From NCBI GenBank assembly GCA_902766855.1, contig CACXFE010000162.1, positions 1-7,318 on the forward strand: a stretch of 7,318 bases of DNA. The letters run 5' to 3'. Of this stretch, positions 1-5,735 are shown one piece after another. The translations under genes were made by a program, and so were the position numbers. The DNA comes from Oscillospiraceae bacterium. Lineage in GTDB: Bacteria; Bacillota; Clostridia; Oscillospirales; Acutalibacteraceae. Numbering within the stretch: position 1 is the first letter of the stretch; each line of letters begins with the position of its first letter. Under the pieces are notes generated by a model that had not been told where the DNA came from, ran no database searches, and saw only the letters and a list, made by a program, of their open reading frames with translations.

Positions 1-263
1 CCAAGCCCGGCAAAAATTTCATCTGTACAAGTGTAAAAATGCTCGGTTATATAAGCTTGCAGTTTGGCAATTCCCGCTTTCACCGCCGCATCTTCCATCG
101 GCAATGTTCTCAACTTTCCGATTTCAGCGAACAGATTCATCAACCCGGTCGTTTCCTCTTCCCGCTCCCCCGATATGCCGTTTGTTTTCTGTTCATACTC
201 GCGCCAAGCGGTTGTTTTGCCCCAGCGTTCTTTTGCCTCGGTTTCATACTGTTTTGTTTTCAT
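1..263 (-). CDS. Stand-alone TipAS drug-recognition domain protein, C-terminus cut by window edge
   Basis: The 87 readable codons are open throughout and match the start of the TipAS domain, the helical antibiotic-binding domain found at the C-terminus of MerR-type regulators such as TipAL and in the albicidin-binding protein AlbA. The family pattern is visible: QYE-x-EAKERWGKT-x-AW-x-EYE-x-KT at residues 5-27 and HFYTC-x-x-E-x-x-AGLG from residue 75 to the edge. No MerR helix-turn-helix precedes it: upstream in this frame is only the 3' end of the pump gene, so this appears to be a drug-binding protein without its own DNA-binding part. Cys79 aligns with one cysteine of the Streptomyces protein, but the following position reported to react with thiostrepton (recalled as Cys214) is glycine here, so covalent thiopeptide capture is unlikely. 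The ATG at 263 is chosen because AAGGAG (276-271) lies 7 nt upstream; the in-frame ATG at 269 would be only about 1 nt from it. It overlaps the pump gene by 20 nt, suggesting translational coupling. Sequestration or sensing of a pump substrate is inferred. Confidence 0.8.
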   Translation of the reverse strand, partial: MKTKQYETEAKERWGKTTAWREYEQKTNGISGEREEETTGLMNLFAEIGKLRTLPMEDAAVKAGIAKLQAYITEHFYTCTDEIFAGL

Positions 264-1686
264 AGCCATTCTCCTTGTTCATCACCATTTTATTTTCATC
301 CGCATGGGCAACATCCTCCGCGGGATCGGGAAAATCCTCTTTCGGATGGGTGCGGAAAAACCACACCGCAAACGGAACTGTAAGCGGCAAAGAAAAAATT
401 AAGGAAAGCGGCTGTGCCTCTTGAATACCCGCCAGACCGCGCACCTGCGCCAAAATCAACAGGGCCGGGATAAAGAGCAGCCCGCTCCGCAAAGAGGAAA
501 GAAAAGAAGCGCCAAAACGCTTGCCTGTGCTTTGAAACAGCATTTCCGTAGTCATGCAAGGCGGAAGCGAAAGCGTTGCCAACGCCTGCAAACGAAGTGC
601 ACGGGTACCGATCTCGATCACTTGGGGATCGTTTCGAAAAATCGCGATCCATTTGCCGGCGAATGCCACCAACGCGATACTTCCCACCGCAATAATCCCT
701 TCGGCGGCCAAAGCCGTGAAAAGGGTCGCCCGCCGCAAGCGGGCGTATTTTTTCGCCCCGTAATTGAATGCCGAAACCGGCTGAAACCCTTGCCCTACCC
801 CCAAAGCAATCGAGAAAGCAAAGAACACTATGTGGGACACAATGCTCATCGCGGCGATCGCGGCATCGCCGAACACAGCGCATTGCGCATTCAACATCAT
901 GGTAGTGAGGCTATTCAACCCCTGCCGCAAAAGGCTTGGAAAACCGGTTGCCGCTATGTTCGCAAGAGTAGCGGGACTGCCGCGCAAAGCCATGCGGAAA
1001 TCAATTTTTGATTCCGTTTTGCCGAAAAGAAACATTCCTAAAAGGATCGACCAACTCACCCCTTGGCTGATCGCCGTGGAAAGCCCTGCGCCGGCAATTT
1101 TCATGTCCAGCCCGAACATCAAAATCGGATCCCCGATCATATTCAGCCCCGCGCCTACCATGAGGCCGATCATTCCGAGAGAGGCTTTCCCCTCATAACG
1201 CAAAAAATTGTTAAGCGTAAGGCTGGAACTCATAAACGGCGCCGCCGCCAAAATGTAGGAAATATATGTTTTGGCATAGGGTGCGATCGTTTTGGTGCTC
1301 CCGAGAAGCATGACCACCTCATCCAGCCGGAGAAAGCCGAATACCGTGATCAACAAGCCGCAAAAAAAGGAAGCAAAAAAACCGACCGAAGCATGAACGG
1401 AGGCTTTTTCTTGATCCCGCTCCCCCAATGCGCGGGAAAGGATGCTCCCTGCCCCTTGCCCGAACATAAAGCCGAACGCCTGAATGATCGCCATAAACCC
1501 AAACACGATCCCGACCGCCCCGCTGGCGCTGTTCCCGAAACGCCCGACAAATGCCGTGTCCACCAAATTGTAAATATTGGTGATCAGCATGGAAAGGATC
1601 GCCGGGACGGATAGCGTCATGACCAGGCGCGGAACGGGAGTCTTGGTCATTTTATCATATTGTGAGATTTTTTTCTTTCTCTGCAT
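244..1686 (-). CDS. MATE-family multidrug efflux transporter (MepA/NorM-like)
   Basis: This 480-aa protein is a multidrug and toxin extrusion transporter, a cytoplasmic-membrane antiporter that expels drugs using a Na+ or H+ gradient. The N-terminus (KMTKTPVPRL, residues 12-21) and the first helix with NIYNLVDTAFVG (37-48) are typical of the Firmicute MepA-like branch. About twelve hydrophobic segments form two six-helix halves: roughly 20-48, 55-78, 97-118, 138-160, 168-191, 198-222, then 240-268, 277-300, 320-345, 362-385, 392-415 and 425-445. Other family marks are NMIGDP (182-187) and GQGFQPVSAFNYGAKKY (298-314). Length is slightly above the usual 440-460 aa because of a charged C-terminal tail from about residue 447. 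The ATG at 1686 is the first possible start in frame, since a stop codon lies just upstream; AGGAG sits 14 nt away, longer than ideal. The family is certain, the substrate is not. The TipAS gene follows directly, and a good promoter lies upstream. Confidence 0.95.
   Translation of the reverse strand: MQRKKKISQYDKMTKTPVPRLVMTLSVPAILSMLITNIYNLVDTAFVGRFGNSASGAVGIVFGFMAIIQAFGFMFGQGAGSILSRALGERDQEKASVHASVGFFASFFCGLLITVFGFLRLDEVVMLLGSTKTIAPYAKTYISYILAAAPFMSSSLTLNNFLRYEGKASLGMIGLMVGAGLNMIGDPILMFGLDMKIAGAGLSTAISQGVSWSILLGMFLFGKTESKIDFRMALRGSPATLANIAATGFPSLLRQGLNSLTTMMLNAQCAVFGDAAIAAMSIVSHIVFFAFSIALGVGQGFQPVSAFNYGAKKYARLRRATLFTALAAEGIIAVGSIALVAFAGKWIAIFRNDPQVIEIGTRALRLQALATLSLPPCMTTEMLFQSTGKRFGASFLSSLRSGLLFIPALLILAQVRGLAGIQEAQPLSLIFSLPLTVPFAVWFFRTHPKEDFPDPAEDVAHADENKMVMNKENGYENKTV
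271..276 (-). promoter_or_regulatory. Ribosome binding site of the TipAS gene, inside the pump gene's 3' end
   Basis: AAGGAG on the minus strand lies 7 nt before the ATG at 263 and inside the last codons of the MATE gene. It decides between the ATGs at 269 and 263 in favour of 263. Because the pump's stop codon is downstream of this site, ribosomes finishing the pump may reinitiate here. Confidence 0.7.
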
Positions 1687-1738
1687 ACAAGTCCGTTATT
1701 CTCCTGTTTGTTCATAAGCGTGCGATGGCACTTTTTCT

Positions 1739-1767
1739 ATTATACCCGCTCCAACCTTAAAAATCAA
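1739..1767 (-). promoter_or_regulatory. Sigma-A promoter of the MATE-TipAS operon
   Basis: On the minus strand TTGATT (1767-1762) and a perfect TATAAT (1744-1739) are separated by exactly 17 bp. Transcription would start near position 1732, about 45 nt before the pump start codon. The spacer is 17 bp, not the 19-20 bp typical of MerR-activated promoters, so a conventional MerR activation mechanism is not suggested by the spacing. Confidence 0.75.
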
Positions 1768-1770
1768 GGT
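1754..1770 (-). repeat. Short inverted repeat over the -35 box of the pump promoter (possible operator)
   Basis: ACCTT (1754-1758) and AAGGT (1766-1770) form a perfect 5-bp dyad with a 7-bp centre. It covers the -35 hexamer completely, where a bound repressor would block RNA polymerase. No regulator gene for it is visible in the window. Five-bp arms are short enough to arise by chance. Confidence 0.4.
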
Positions 1771-1797
1771 GCGGCAACGCTTCTGTCCATGCAAAGC

Positions 1798-1824
1798 GAG
1801 CGGCCGGCTTTCCGCCGGCCGCTC
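1798..1824 (-). terminator. Strong GC-rich hairpin, probable terminator after the BofC-like gene
   Basis: An 11-bp perfect stem (1798-1808 with 1814-1824, nine of the eleven pairs G-C) encloses a 5-nt loop. It lies about 80 nt past the stop of the upstream minus-strand gene and before the MATE promoter, which is where a terminator is expected. The run of T after it is poor on the minus strand (GCTTTGC) and only slightly better on the plus strand (ATCTGTTTTC), so termination efficiency is uncertain. The rest of the 220-nt gap (1687-1906) holds the pump promoter and no further gene that I can support. Confidence 0.55.
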
Positions 1825-1906
1825 ATCTGTTTTCGATATGCTCCGCTTTTTACAAATAATAACCGCTTTTCTATCCCTCGGCGGCAGATAGCCATTCTCG
1901 TTCTTG

Positions 1907-2212
1907 CTAACCGTCATAGTCCTCAACGGCGCGCTCGGCCTCTTCGCGCGAAGGAAAAGCAATCCCCTTTTTCAGCAAATCGGCGTCCTCCGCGGGCAAA
2001 TCGTCCAACACAATATTCCCGTAAACCGCGGCGATATTCTCCCCGTTATACAGCGCCACGCCGTTCCCGTAAGAGCGCAAGATCCATGTTGCGGGAGCGT
2101 ACCCTTCCTGCTTATTGCGTATCACACGCCCGACCGTCAGTATCATACATACCGCCGCCAAGGTGATCACGACCGCTAAAATCGCCGTATTTCGCTTTGT
2201 TTTCGTATTCAT
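1907..2212 (-). CDS. Small membrane-anchored protein resembling the BofC C-terminal domain
   Basis: This 101-aa protein has a basic N-terminus (NTKTKR), one hydrophobic segment (about residues 9-27, AILAVVITLAAVCMILTVG) and a short extracytoplasmic part. That part reads WILRSYGNGVALYNGE, then a strand-like AAVYGNIVLDDLP, then DLLKKGIAFPSREEAERAVEDY. The pattern of a 'falling' leucine/acid segment, LL-K-KGI and a C-terminal EE-x-x-x-x-x-EDY helix recalls the C-terminal domain of Bacillus BofC, which controls SpoIVB signalling in sporulation, and many small clostridial proteins of this layout. Membership is judged by eye, and a sporulation role is not shown. The ATG at 2212 is preferred because AGGGTGG (2224-2218) lies 5 nt upstream; a GTG at 2221 would add three residues. 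It lies 86 nt downstream of the 169-aa gene and may be co-transcribed with it. Confidence 0.75.
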   Translation of the reverse strand: MNTKTKRNTAILAVVITLAAVCMILTVGRVIRNKQEGYAPATWILRSYGNGVALYNGENIAAVYGNIVLDDLPAEDADLLKKGIAFPSREEAERAVEDYDG

Positions 2213-2237
2213 AACACCCACCCTTTTTCCATAGTAT

Positions 2238-2270
2238 CGCCCTTTTGCTTGATTTTATGCAAAAGCGGCG
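2238..2270. repeat. Inverted repeat / hairpin between two minus-strand genes
   Basis: CGCC-CTTTTGC (2238-2248) pairs with GCAAAAG-C-GGCG (2259-2270), giving 11 bp with one bulged C and a 10-nt loop. On the plus strand it is followed by TTTT (2271-2274) and so looks like an intrinsic terminator facing right, although no plus-strand gene precedes it. In the minus direction there is no T tract. It sits in the leader of the BofC-like gene. Confidence 0.45.
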
Positions 2271-2298
2271 TTTTGCTGATTCGGTTTGCAAACAACCG

Positions 2299-2808
2299 CT
2301 AAAATCGCTCCGGGCGCATTCCCTCCGTCAACAGTGCCGCCGCAGACGCCATGATCGCAAAAGGCGAGTAGCGCCGGCACAGCGCGATCTTAAACTCGCC
2401 GGGGGTGATTTCCCGCCCGAAGTTGTCTTGTAAAGACCGCTGCAACGCCACCAAAGCCGAAGTTTCGGTCAAACTCGACAGCGTCACGGTATTTCGCTGA
2501 TCCATCCCACAGGTAATCACCGGCACGCCGCTGTTTTGAAACACAGTAAGCGCCGGCAGATCGCCCTCTTCGCAAATACCCGTAACGCTGTCGGGAAGGC
2601 GTTGCCCGGCAAAATCCGCACTGCCTCCGCCAAACACCGCCGCCCCCCGGCATGACCCGACGGCGACCGGCTCCCGCATGACCGCCACCGTGAACCCGCC
2701 GCGCCCTGCCACCCGGTTTCCGGCCACTATATTCGCGCCGCAGCCGAATAGGATCCCGGTGATTTCCTTTTCCGTTCGATCATGTTCATCCGCAAATAAG
2801 AGGATCAT
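2299..2808 (-). CDS. Conserved-looking protein of unknown function, 169 aa, divergent from the purine operon
   Basis: I do not recognise a named family. The protein is soluble: no signal peptide or membrane helix is apparent. It starts MILLFADEHD, with a glycine-rich part (residues about 22-68), then LPDSVTGICEEGD, the stretch GVPVITCGMDQRNTVTLSS (about 94-112), LVALQRSL, the segment REITPGEFKI and YSPFAIMASAAALL near the end. This resembles small clostridial hypothetical proteins I have seen without an assigned function. The VITCGM-x-x-x-NTVTLSS part is faintly like the junction before the C-terminal domain of Mur ligases (VITFG followed by short strands), but no ATP-binding P-loop is present, so enzyme activity of that type is not supported. 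The ATG at 2808 has AGGAG nine nt upstream. The gene diverges from the riboswitch-controlled purine operon across a 208-nt shared region; I found no convincing own promoter there. Confidence 0.75.
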   Translation of the reverse strand: MILLFADEHDRTEKEITGILFGCGANIVAGNRVAGRGGFTVAVMREPVAVGSCRGAAVFGGGSADFAGQRLPDSVTGICEEGDLPALTVFQNSGVPVITCGMDQRNTVTLSSLTETSALVALQRSLQDNFGREITPGEFKIALCRRYSPFAIMASAAALLTEGMRPERF

Positions 2809-2830
2809 CTTTTTTCGCTCCTGTTGTTCA

Positions 2831-2850
2831 ATTTTTTGTTGACAAAAAAT
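2831..2850. repeat. 20-bp perfect dyad overlapping the -35 box of the purB promoter
   Basis: ATTTTTTGT (2831-2839) and ACAAAAAAT (2842-2850) are perfect inverted repeats around a central TG, and the -35 hexamer TTGACA (2839-2844) lies in the middle. It could be an operator, or an A/T-rich UP element that is symmetrical by chance. It does not contain the CCGAAC core of the Bacillus PurR box. In the minus direction it lies about 23-42 nt before the start of the 169-aa gene, so it could affect both sides. Confidence 0.45.
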
Positions 2851-2867
2851 ACTGTGTGTGTTATACT
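2839..2867 (+). promoter_or_regulatory. Sigma-A promoter of the purB-glyA-fhs operon
   Basis: A consensus TTGACA (2839-2844) and TATACT (2862-2867) are separated by exactly 17 bp. The transcript should begin around 2874, some 12 nt before helix P1 of the riboswitch, leaving a leader of about 143 nt before the purB start codon. Confidence 0.85.
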
Positions 2868-2885
2868 CAAATCATACAATATGTT

Positions 2886-2956
2886 GTTCTTTGTGACTGA
2901 CGGATAAGTGGAGCACCACATGGATCAAAGAGCGTATTCAGCCGACCGTCTGGGCA
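2886..2956 (+). promoter_or_regulatory. ZTP riboswitch aptamer (pfl motif)
   Basis: This leader RNA binds ZTP/ZMP (AICAR phosphates), which signal a shortage of 10-formyl-tetrahydrofolate, and normally turns expression on. All aptamer parts are visible. P1 is 2886-2893 with 2926-2933 (8 bp, one G-U). The conserved GACTGACGG follows. P2 is the GTGG/CCAC hairpin (2908-2911 with 2916-2919). P3 is GCC (2941-2943) with GGC (2953-2955), closing the conserved loop GACCGTCTG. The expected pseudoknot is ACGG (2900-2903) with CCGT (2946-2949). The blocks GTGACTGACGG and GCCGACCGTCTGGGC agree with the Fusobacterium ulcerans example as I remember it. The downstream genes glyA and fhs are typical members of this regulon, which independently supports the call. 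Confidence 0.93.
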
Positions 2957-2986
2957 TTCTTATCTCGTGGTAAGAGTGCCTTTTTT
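2953..2986 (+). terminator. Intrinsic terminator forming the riboswitch expression platform
   Basis: GGCATTCTTATC (2953-2964) pairs with GGTAAGAGTGCC (2969-2980) in a 12-bp stem with two G-U pairs and a TCGT loop, followed directly by six T (2981-2986). The first three bases of the 5' arm (2953-2955) are also the 3' strand of aptamer helix P3, so the two folds exclude each other. Ligand-stabilised aptamer should prevent the terminator and switch transcription on. Confidence 0.9.
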
Positions 2987-3016
2987 CATGCGGGCAACAG
3001 AACGGAGGAATCTTTT

Positions 3017-4447
3017 TTGGATAACCACGATATTTATATTTCACCATTTTCCACCAGATATGCAAGCCGGGAAATGCAGCATATCTTTTCTGAAAATTTC
3101 AAGTTTCGCACATGGCGAAAATTGTGGATCGCGCTTGCCAAAGCCGAGAAACAGTTAGGCCTTGCCATTACCGATGAGCAAATCGCGGAATTAGAGCGTT
3201 TTCAAAACGATATTAACTATGATACGGCCGTGGCGCGCGAGAAACAGGTGCGGCACGATGTGATGTCGCATGTTTATGCCTACGGCCAGCAATGCCCTAC
3301 TGCCGAGCCGATCATTCATTTAGGCGCTACCAGTTGCTATGTGGGCGATAATACCGATATTATCATTTTACGCGAAGCCTCGAGAATCGTGCTGAAAAAG
3401 GCGGCGCAGGTGATCAAAAACCTCGCTGCTTTTGCCGAAACCTACAAAGCGCTCCCCTGCCTCGCGTACACCCATCTGCAACCCGCGCAGTTGACCACCG
3501 TCGGGAAGCGCGCCACCCTCTGGATGAACGAGTTGATCCAGGATATGGAAAATATGCGGTTTCAGCTTTCCCGCTTACAGTTGCTCGGCTCCAAAGGAAC
3601 CACCGGCACACAGGCCAGTTTTATGGAGTTGTTCGGCGGGGACGAAGAAAAGGTTAAAAAATTAGACGCCTTGATCGCACAGGAAATGGGGTTTGAAAAA
3701 ACGGTGCCGGTTTCCGGCCAGACCTATTCCCGCAAGGTGGATGCCTATTTCCTCTCGGTGCTTTCCGGTTTTGCGCAAAGTGCGTATAAGTTTTCAAACG
3801 ATATGCGGCTTTTACAATCTTTCGAAGAGATGGAAGAGCCGTTTGAAAAGAGCCAGATCGGCTCCTCCGCCATGCCTTACAAGCGCAACCCCATGCGGTG
3901 CGAGCGCATTTCCGCCCTTGCACGATATGTGATAACCGACGCGCTGAATCCCGCTTTCACCGCCGGAACCCAATGGTTTGAGCGCACATTGGACGATAGC
4001 GCCAACAAGCGCATCGCCGTTGCCGAGGCCTTCTTGGCGGTGGACGCTATTTTGAATATTTATATCAATGTCACCTCCGGCCTGGTGGTTTACGAAAAGG
4101 TGATCCGGCGGCGGGTGATGGAAAAACTGCCCTTCATGGCAACCGAAAACATTATGATGGAATCGGTCAAGCGCGGGAAAGACCGGCAGGAACTGCATGA
4201 AATCATCCGCGTATATTCGCATGAAGCGGCGGCGGAAGTAAAACTGAACGGTGCCGCCAACCACCTGATCGACAAGATCGCGGCGGACGAGCGGATTCCG
4301 CTCACCAAAGAAGAAATCCTGCAAGAACTGGAGCCGGGCAAATATATCGGGCGTTGCGTTTCCCAGGTGGAAGAATTCCTTTCCGAGATCGCACAACCGA
4401 TTTTGGATCAATATCACGAGAATATCACCGCGGAACTGACCGTGTGA
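3017..4447 (+). CDS. purB: Adenylosuccinate lyase
   Basis: PurB catalyses two fumarate-releasing steps of purine synthesis in the cytoplasm: SAICAR to AICAR, and adenylosuccinate to AMP. The 476-aa protein has the fumarase/aspartase-superfamily layout and is closest in style to the longer type that includes the human enzyme (484 aa). Catalytic elements are present: IIHLGATSCYVGDNTD (residues 99-114, with His101), YTHLQPAQ (151-158, with His153, the presumed catalytic histidine) and the flexible signature loop GSSAMPYKRNP (282-292) with the catalytic serine at 283/284. The start is a TTG at 3017: GGAGG (3004-3008) is 8 nt upstream and the resulting MDNHDIYISPFSTRYAS matches the family N-terminus, while no ATG fits. 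The TTG may lower translation. It is first in the operon behind the ZTP riboswitch, and 23 nt separate it from glyA. Confidence 0.97.
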   Translation: MDNHDIYISPFSTRYASREMQHIFSENFKFRTWRKLWIALAKAEKQLGLAITDEQIAELERFQNDINYDTAVAREKQVRHDVMSHVYAYGQQCPTAEPIIHLGATSCYVGDNTDIIILREASRIVLKKAAQVIKNLAAFAETYKALPCLAYTHLQPAQLTTVGKRATLWMNELIQDMENMRFQLSRLQLLGSKGTTGTQASFMELFGGDEEKVKKLDALIAQEMGFEKTVPVSGQTYSRKVDAYFLSVLSGFAQSAYKFSNDMRLLQSFEEMEEPFEKSQIGSSAMPYKRNPMRCERISALARYVITDALNPAFTAGTQWFERTLDDSANKRIAVAEAFLAVDAILNIYINVTSGLVVYEKVIRRRVMEKLPFMATENIMMESVKRGKDRQELHEIIRVYSHEAAAEVKLNGAANHLIDKIAADERIPLTKEEILQELEPGKYIGRCVSQVEEFLSEIAQPILDQYHENITAELTV

Positions 4448-4470
4448 GCCAACGCAAGGAGGAAAAAAAG

Positions 4471-5706
4471 ATGAATTTTTTTGAGGAATTGAAAGATTAT
4501 GACAGTGAAGTGGCGAACGCCTGCCATGCGGAACTGGAACGCCAGCAGCACAACATTGAGTTGATCGCTTCGGAAAACATTGTTTCCAAGGCGGTGTTGT
4601 TAGCGGCAGGCGGCGTTTTAACCAATAAATATGCCGAAGGGTACCCGGGCAAGCGGTATTACGGCGGCTGTGCCTGTGTAGATGTGGTAGAAGAAATCGC
4701 GCGGGAACGCGCCAAAAAGTTATTCGGCGCAGAGCATGCAAATGTTCAGCCACATAGCGGCGCCAACGCCAATTTAGCGGTTTTCTTCGCCTTGTTGCAG
4801 CCGGGCGATACCGTGATGGGCATGAATTTACAGCAAGGCGGCCATTTATCGCACGGCTCGCCGGTGAATATTTCGGGGTCTTACTTCCATGTCGTTCCGT
4901 ACGGCGTGAATAACGAAACCGAGCGGATCGATTATGAGGAAATGCGCCGGATCGCACGGGAATGCAAGCCAAAACTGATCGTGGTAGGGGCGAGCGCCTA
5001 TTCCCGCGTGATTGATTTTGCCCGTTGCCGCGAGATTGCGGATGAAGTGGGTGCTTACCTGATGGTGGATATGGCGCATATCGCCGGATTGGTTGCCGCC
5101 GGGCTTCACCCCTCCCCCGTGCCGTATGCCGATGTGGTGACCTCCACCACCCACAAAACCCTGCGCGGGCCGCGCGGCGGGCTGATCCTTTGTAAAGAAC
5201 AGTATGCAAAGCAAATTGACAAGGCCATTTTCCCGGGCACACAGGGCGGCCCGTTGATGCACATCATCGCCGCCAAAGCCGTGGCGTTCGGTGAAGCGTT
5301 GACGCCCGAATTCAAAGCCTATCAAACCCAGATCGTCAAAAACGCGGCGGTCTTGGCGGACGCTTTGATGAAAGAAGGGTTTGACCTGGTTTCCGGCGGA
5401 ACGGATAATCACCTGATGCTGTTAAAACTGGTGAAAAACGGGATCACCGGCAAGGAATTGGAGCATCGGCTGGACGAGGTGCATATCACCGCCAATAAAA
5501 ACACCATCCCGAACGATCCGCAAAGCCCCTTTATCACCAGCGGATTGCGAATCGGCACCCCCGCGGTTACCACCCGCGGTTTCAAAGAGGCGGAAATGTT
5601 ACAGATCGCCAAATGGATCCGTGACGCTGTCAATGATTTCGACGCGTCCAAAGACCGTATTTCCGCAGAAGTACAAGACCTCTGCGCACAATATCCCATT
5701 TATTGA
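4471..5706 (+). CDS. glyA: Serine hydroxymethyltransferase
   Basis: GlyA is a cytosolic PLP enzyme that converts serine and tetrahydrofolate to glycine and 5,10-methylene-THF. It feeds the one-carbon pool and supplies glycine, both needed for purine synthesis. The 411-aa length is normal. Visible sites are ELIASEN (residues 30-36), NKYAEGYPGKRYYGG (52-66), PHSGANAN (about 93-100), the VDMAHIAGLVAAG segment that lies over the cofactor ring, the PLP-attachment motif DVVTSTTHKTLRGP (221-234) with the Schiff-base lysine at 229, and SGLRIGTPA with the carboxylate-binding Arg360. The ATG at 4471 follows AAGGAGG (4456-4462) by 8 nt. The frame is open further upstream into purB, but those codons do not resemble the family. 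No terminator or promoter is seen before it, so it depends on the riboswitch promoter. Confidence 0.98.
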   Translation: MNFFEELKDYDSEVANACHAELERQQHNIELIASENIVSKAVLLAAGGVLTNKYAEGYPGKRYYGGCACVDVVEEIARERAKKLFGAEHANVQPHSGANANLAVFFALLQPGDTVMGMNLQQGGHLSHGSPVNISGSYFHVVPYGVNNETERIDYEEMRRIARECKPKLIVVGASAYSRVIDFARCREIADEVGAYLMVDMAHIAGLVAAGLHPSPVPYADVVTSTTHKTLRGPRGGLILCKEQYAKQIDKAIFPGTQGGPLMHIIAAKAVAFGEALTPEFKAYQTQIVKNAAVLADALMKEGFDLVSGGTDNHLMLLKLVKNGITGKELEHRLDEVHITANKNTIPNDPQSPFITSGLRIGTPAVTTRGFKEAEMLQIAKWIRDAVNDFDASKDRISAEVQDLCAQYPIY

Positions 5707-5724
5707 TTTGAAAAACGAAAGAAA

Positions 5725-5732
5725 AGGTGATC
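5725..5732 (+). promoter_or_regulatory. Ribosome binding site of fhs (right half of the Shine-Dalgarno consensus)
   Basis: AGGTGATC matches the 3' half of the extended AGGAGGTGATC consensus. With the paired GG at 5726-5727 aligned to the core, the second of two tandem in-frame ATGs (5736) is 8 nt away and the first (5733) 5 nt, so 5736 is favoured. Confidence 0.5.
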
Positions 5733-5735
5733 ATG

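Noticed and set aside
421..1011. A 196-codon open frame on the plus strand
   Set aside because: Entirely antisense to the clear MATE gene, rich in Arg/Gln/Lys and without family features.
1739..1770. MerR-type activated promoter controlled by a TipA-like regulator
   Set aside because: The -35/-10 spacing is 17 bp, not 19-20 bp, the dyad is over the -35 box and not in the spacer, and the neighbouring TipAS protein has no DNA-binding domain.
1708..2166. A 152-codon plus-strand frame, and a minus-strand frame at 1696-1962
   Set aside because: Both run through the promoter, the hairpin and the BofC-like gene in other frames; no plausible start context or domain.
2831..2850. PurR box for the purine operon
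   Set aside because: The dyad has only A/T-rich arms with GT/AC ends and none of the CCGAAC-type core known for Bacillus PurR.
2967..3158. A small plus-strand open frame starting in the terminator
   Set aside because: It overlaps the terminator and the purB start in another frame and lacks a ribosome binding site.
4354..4470. Longer N-terminus for glyA
   Set aside because: The extension overlaps the purB end, is unlike the family, and the ATG at 4471 has a near-perfect ribosome binding site.
3812..5242. A 476-codon open frame on the minus strand
   Set aside because: It lies antisense across the conserved coding parts of purB and glyA, has a low-complexity Arg/His/Pro-rich composition and no recognisable domain. 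It is a frame shadow of GC-rich codon positions.
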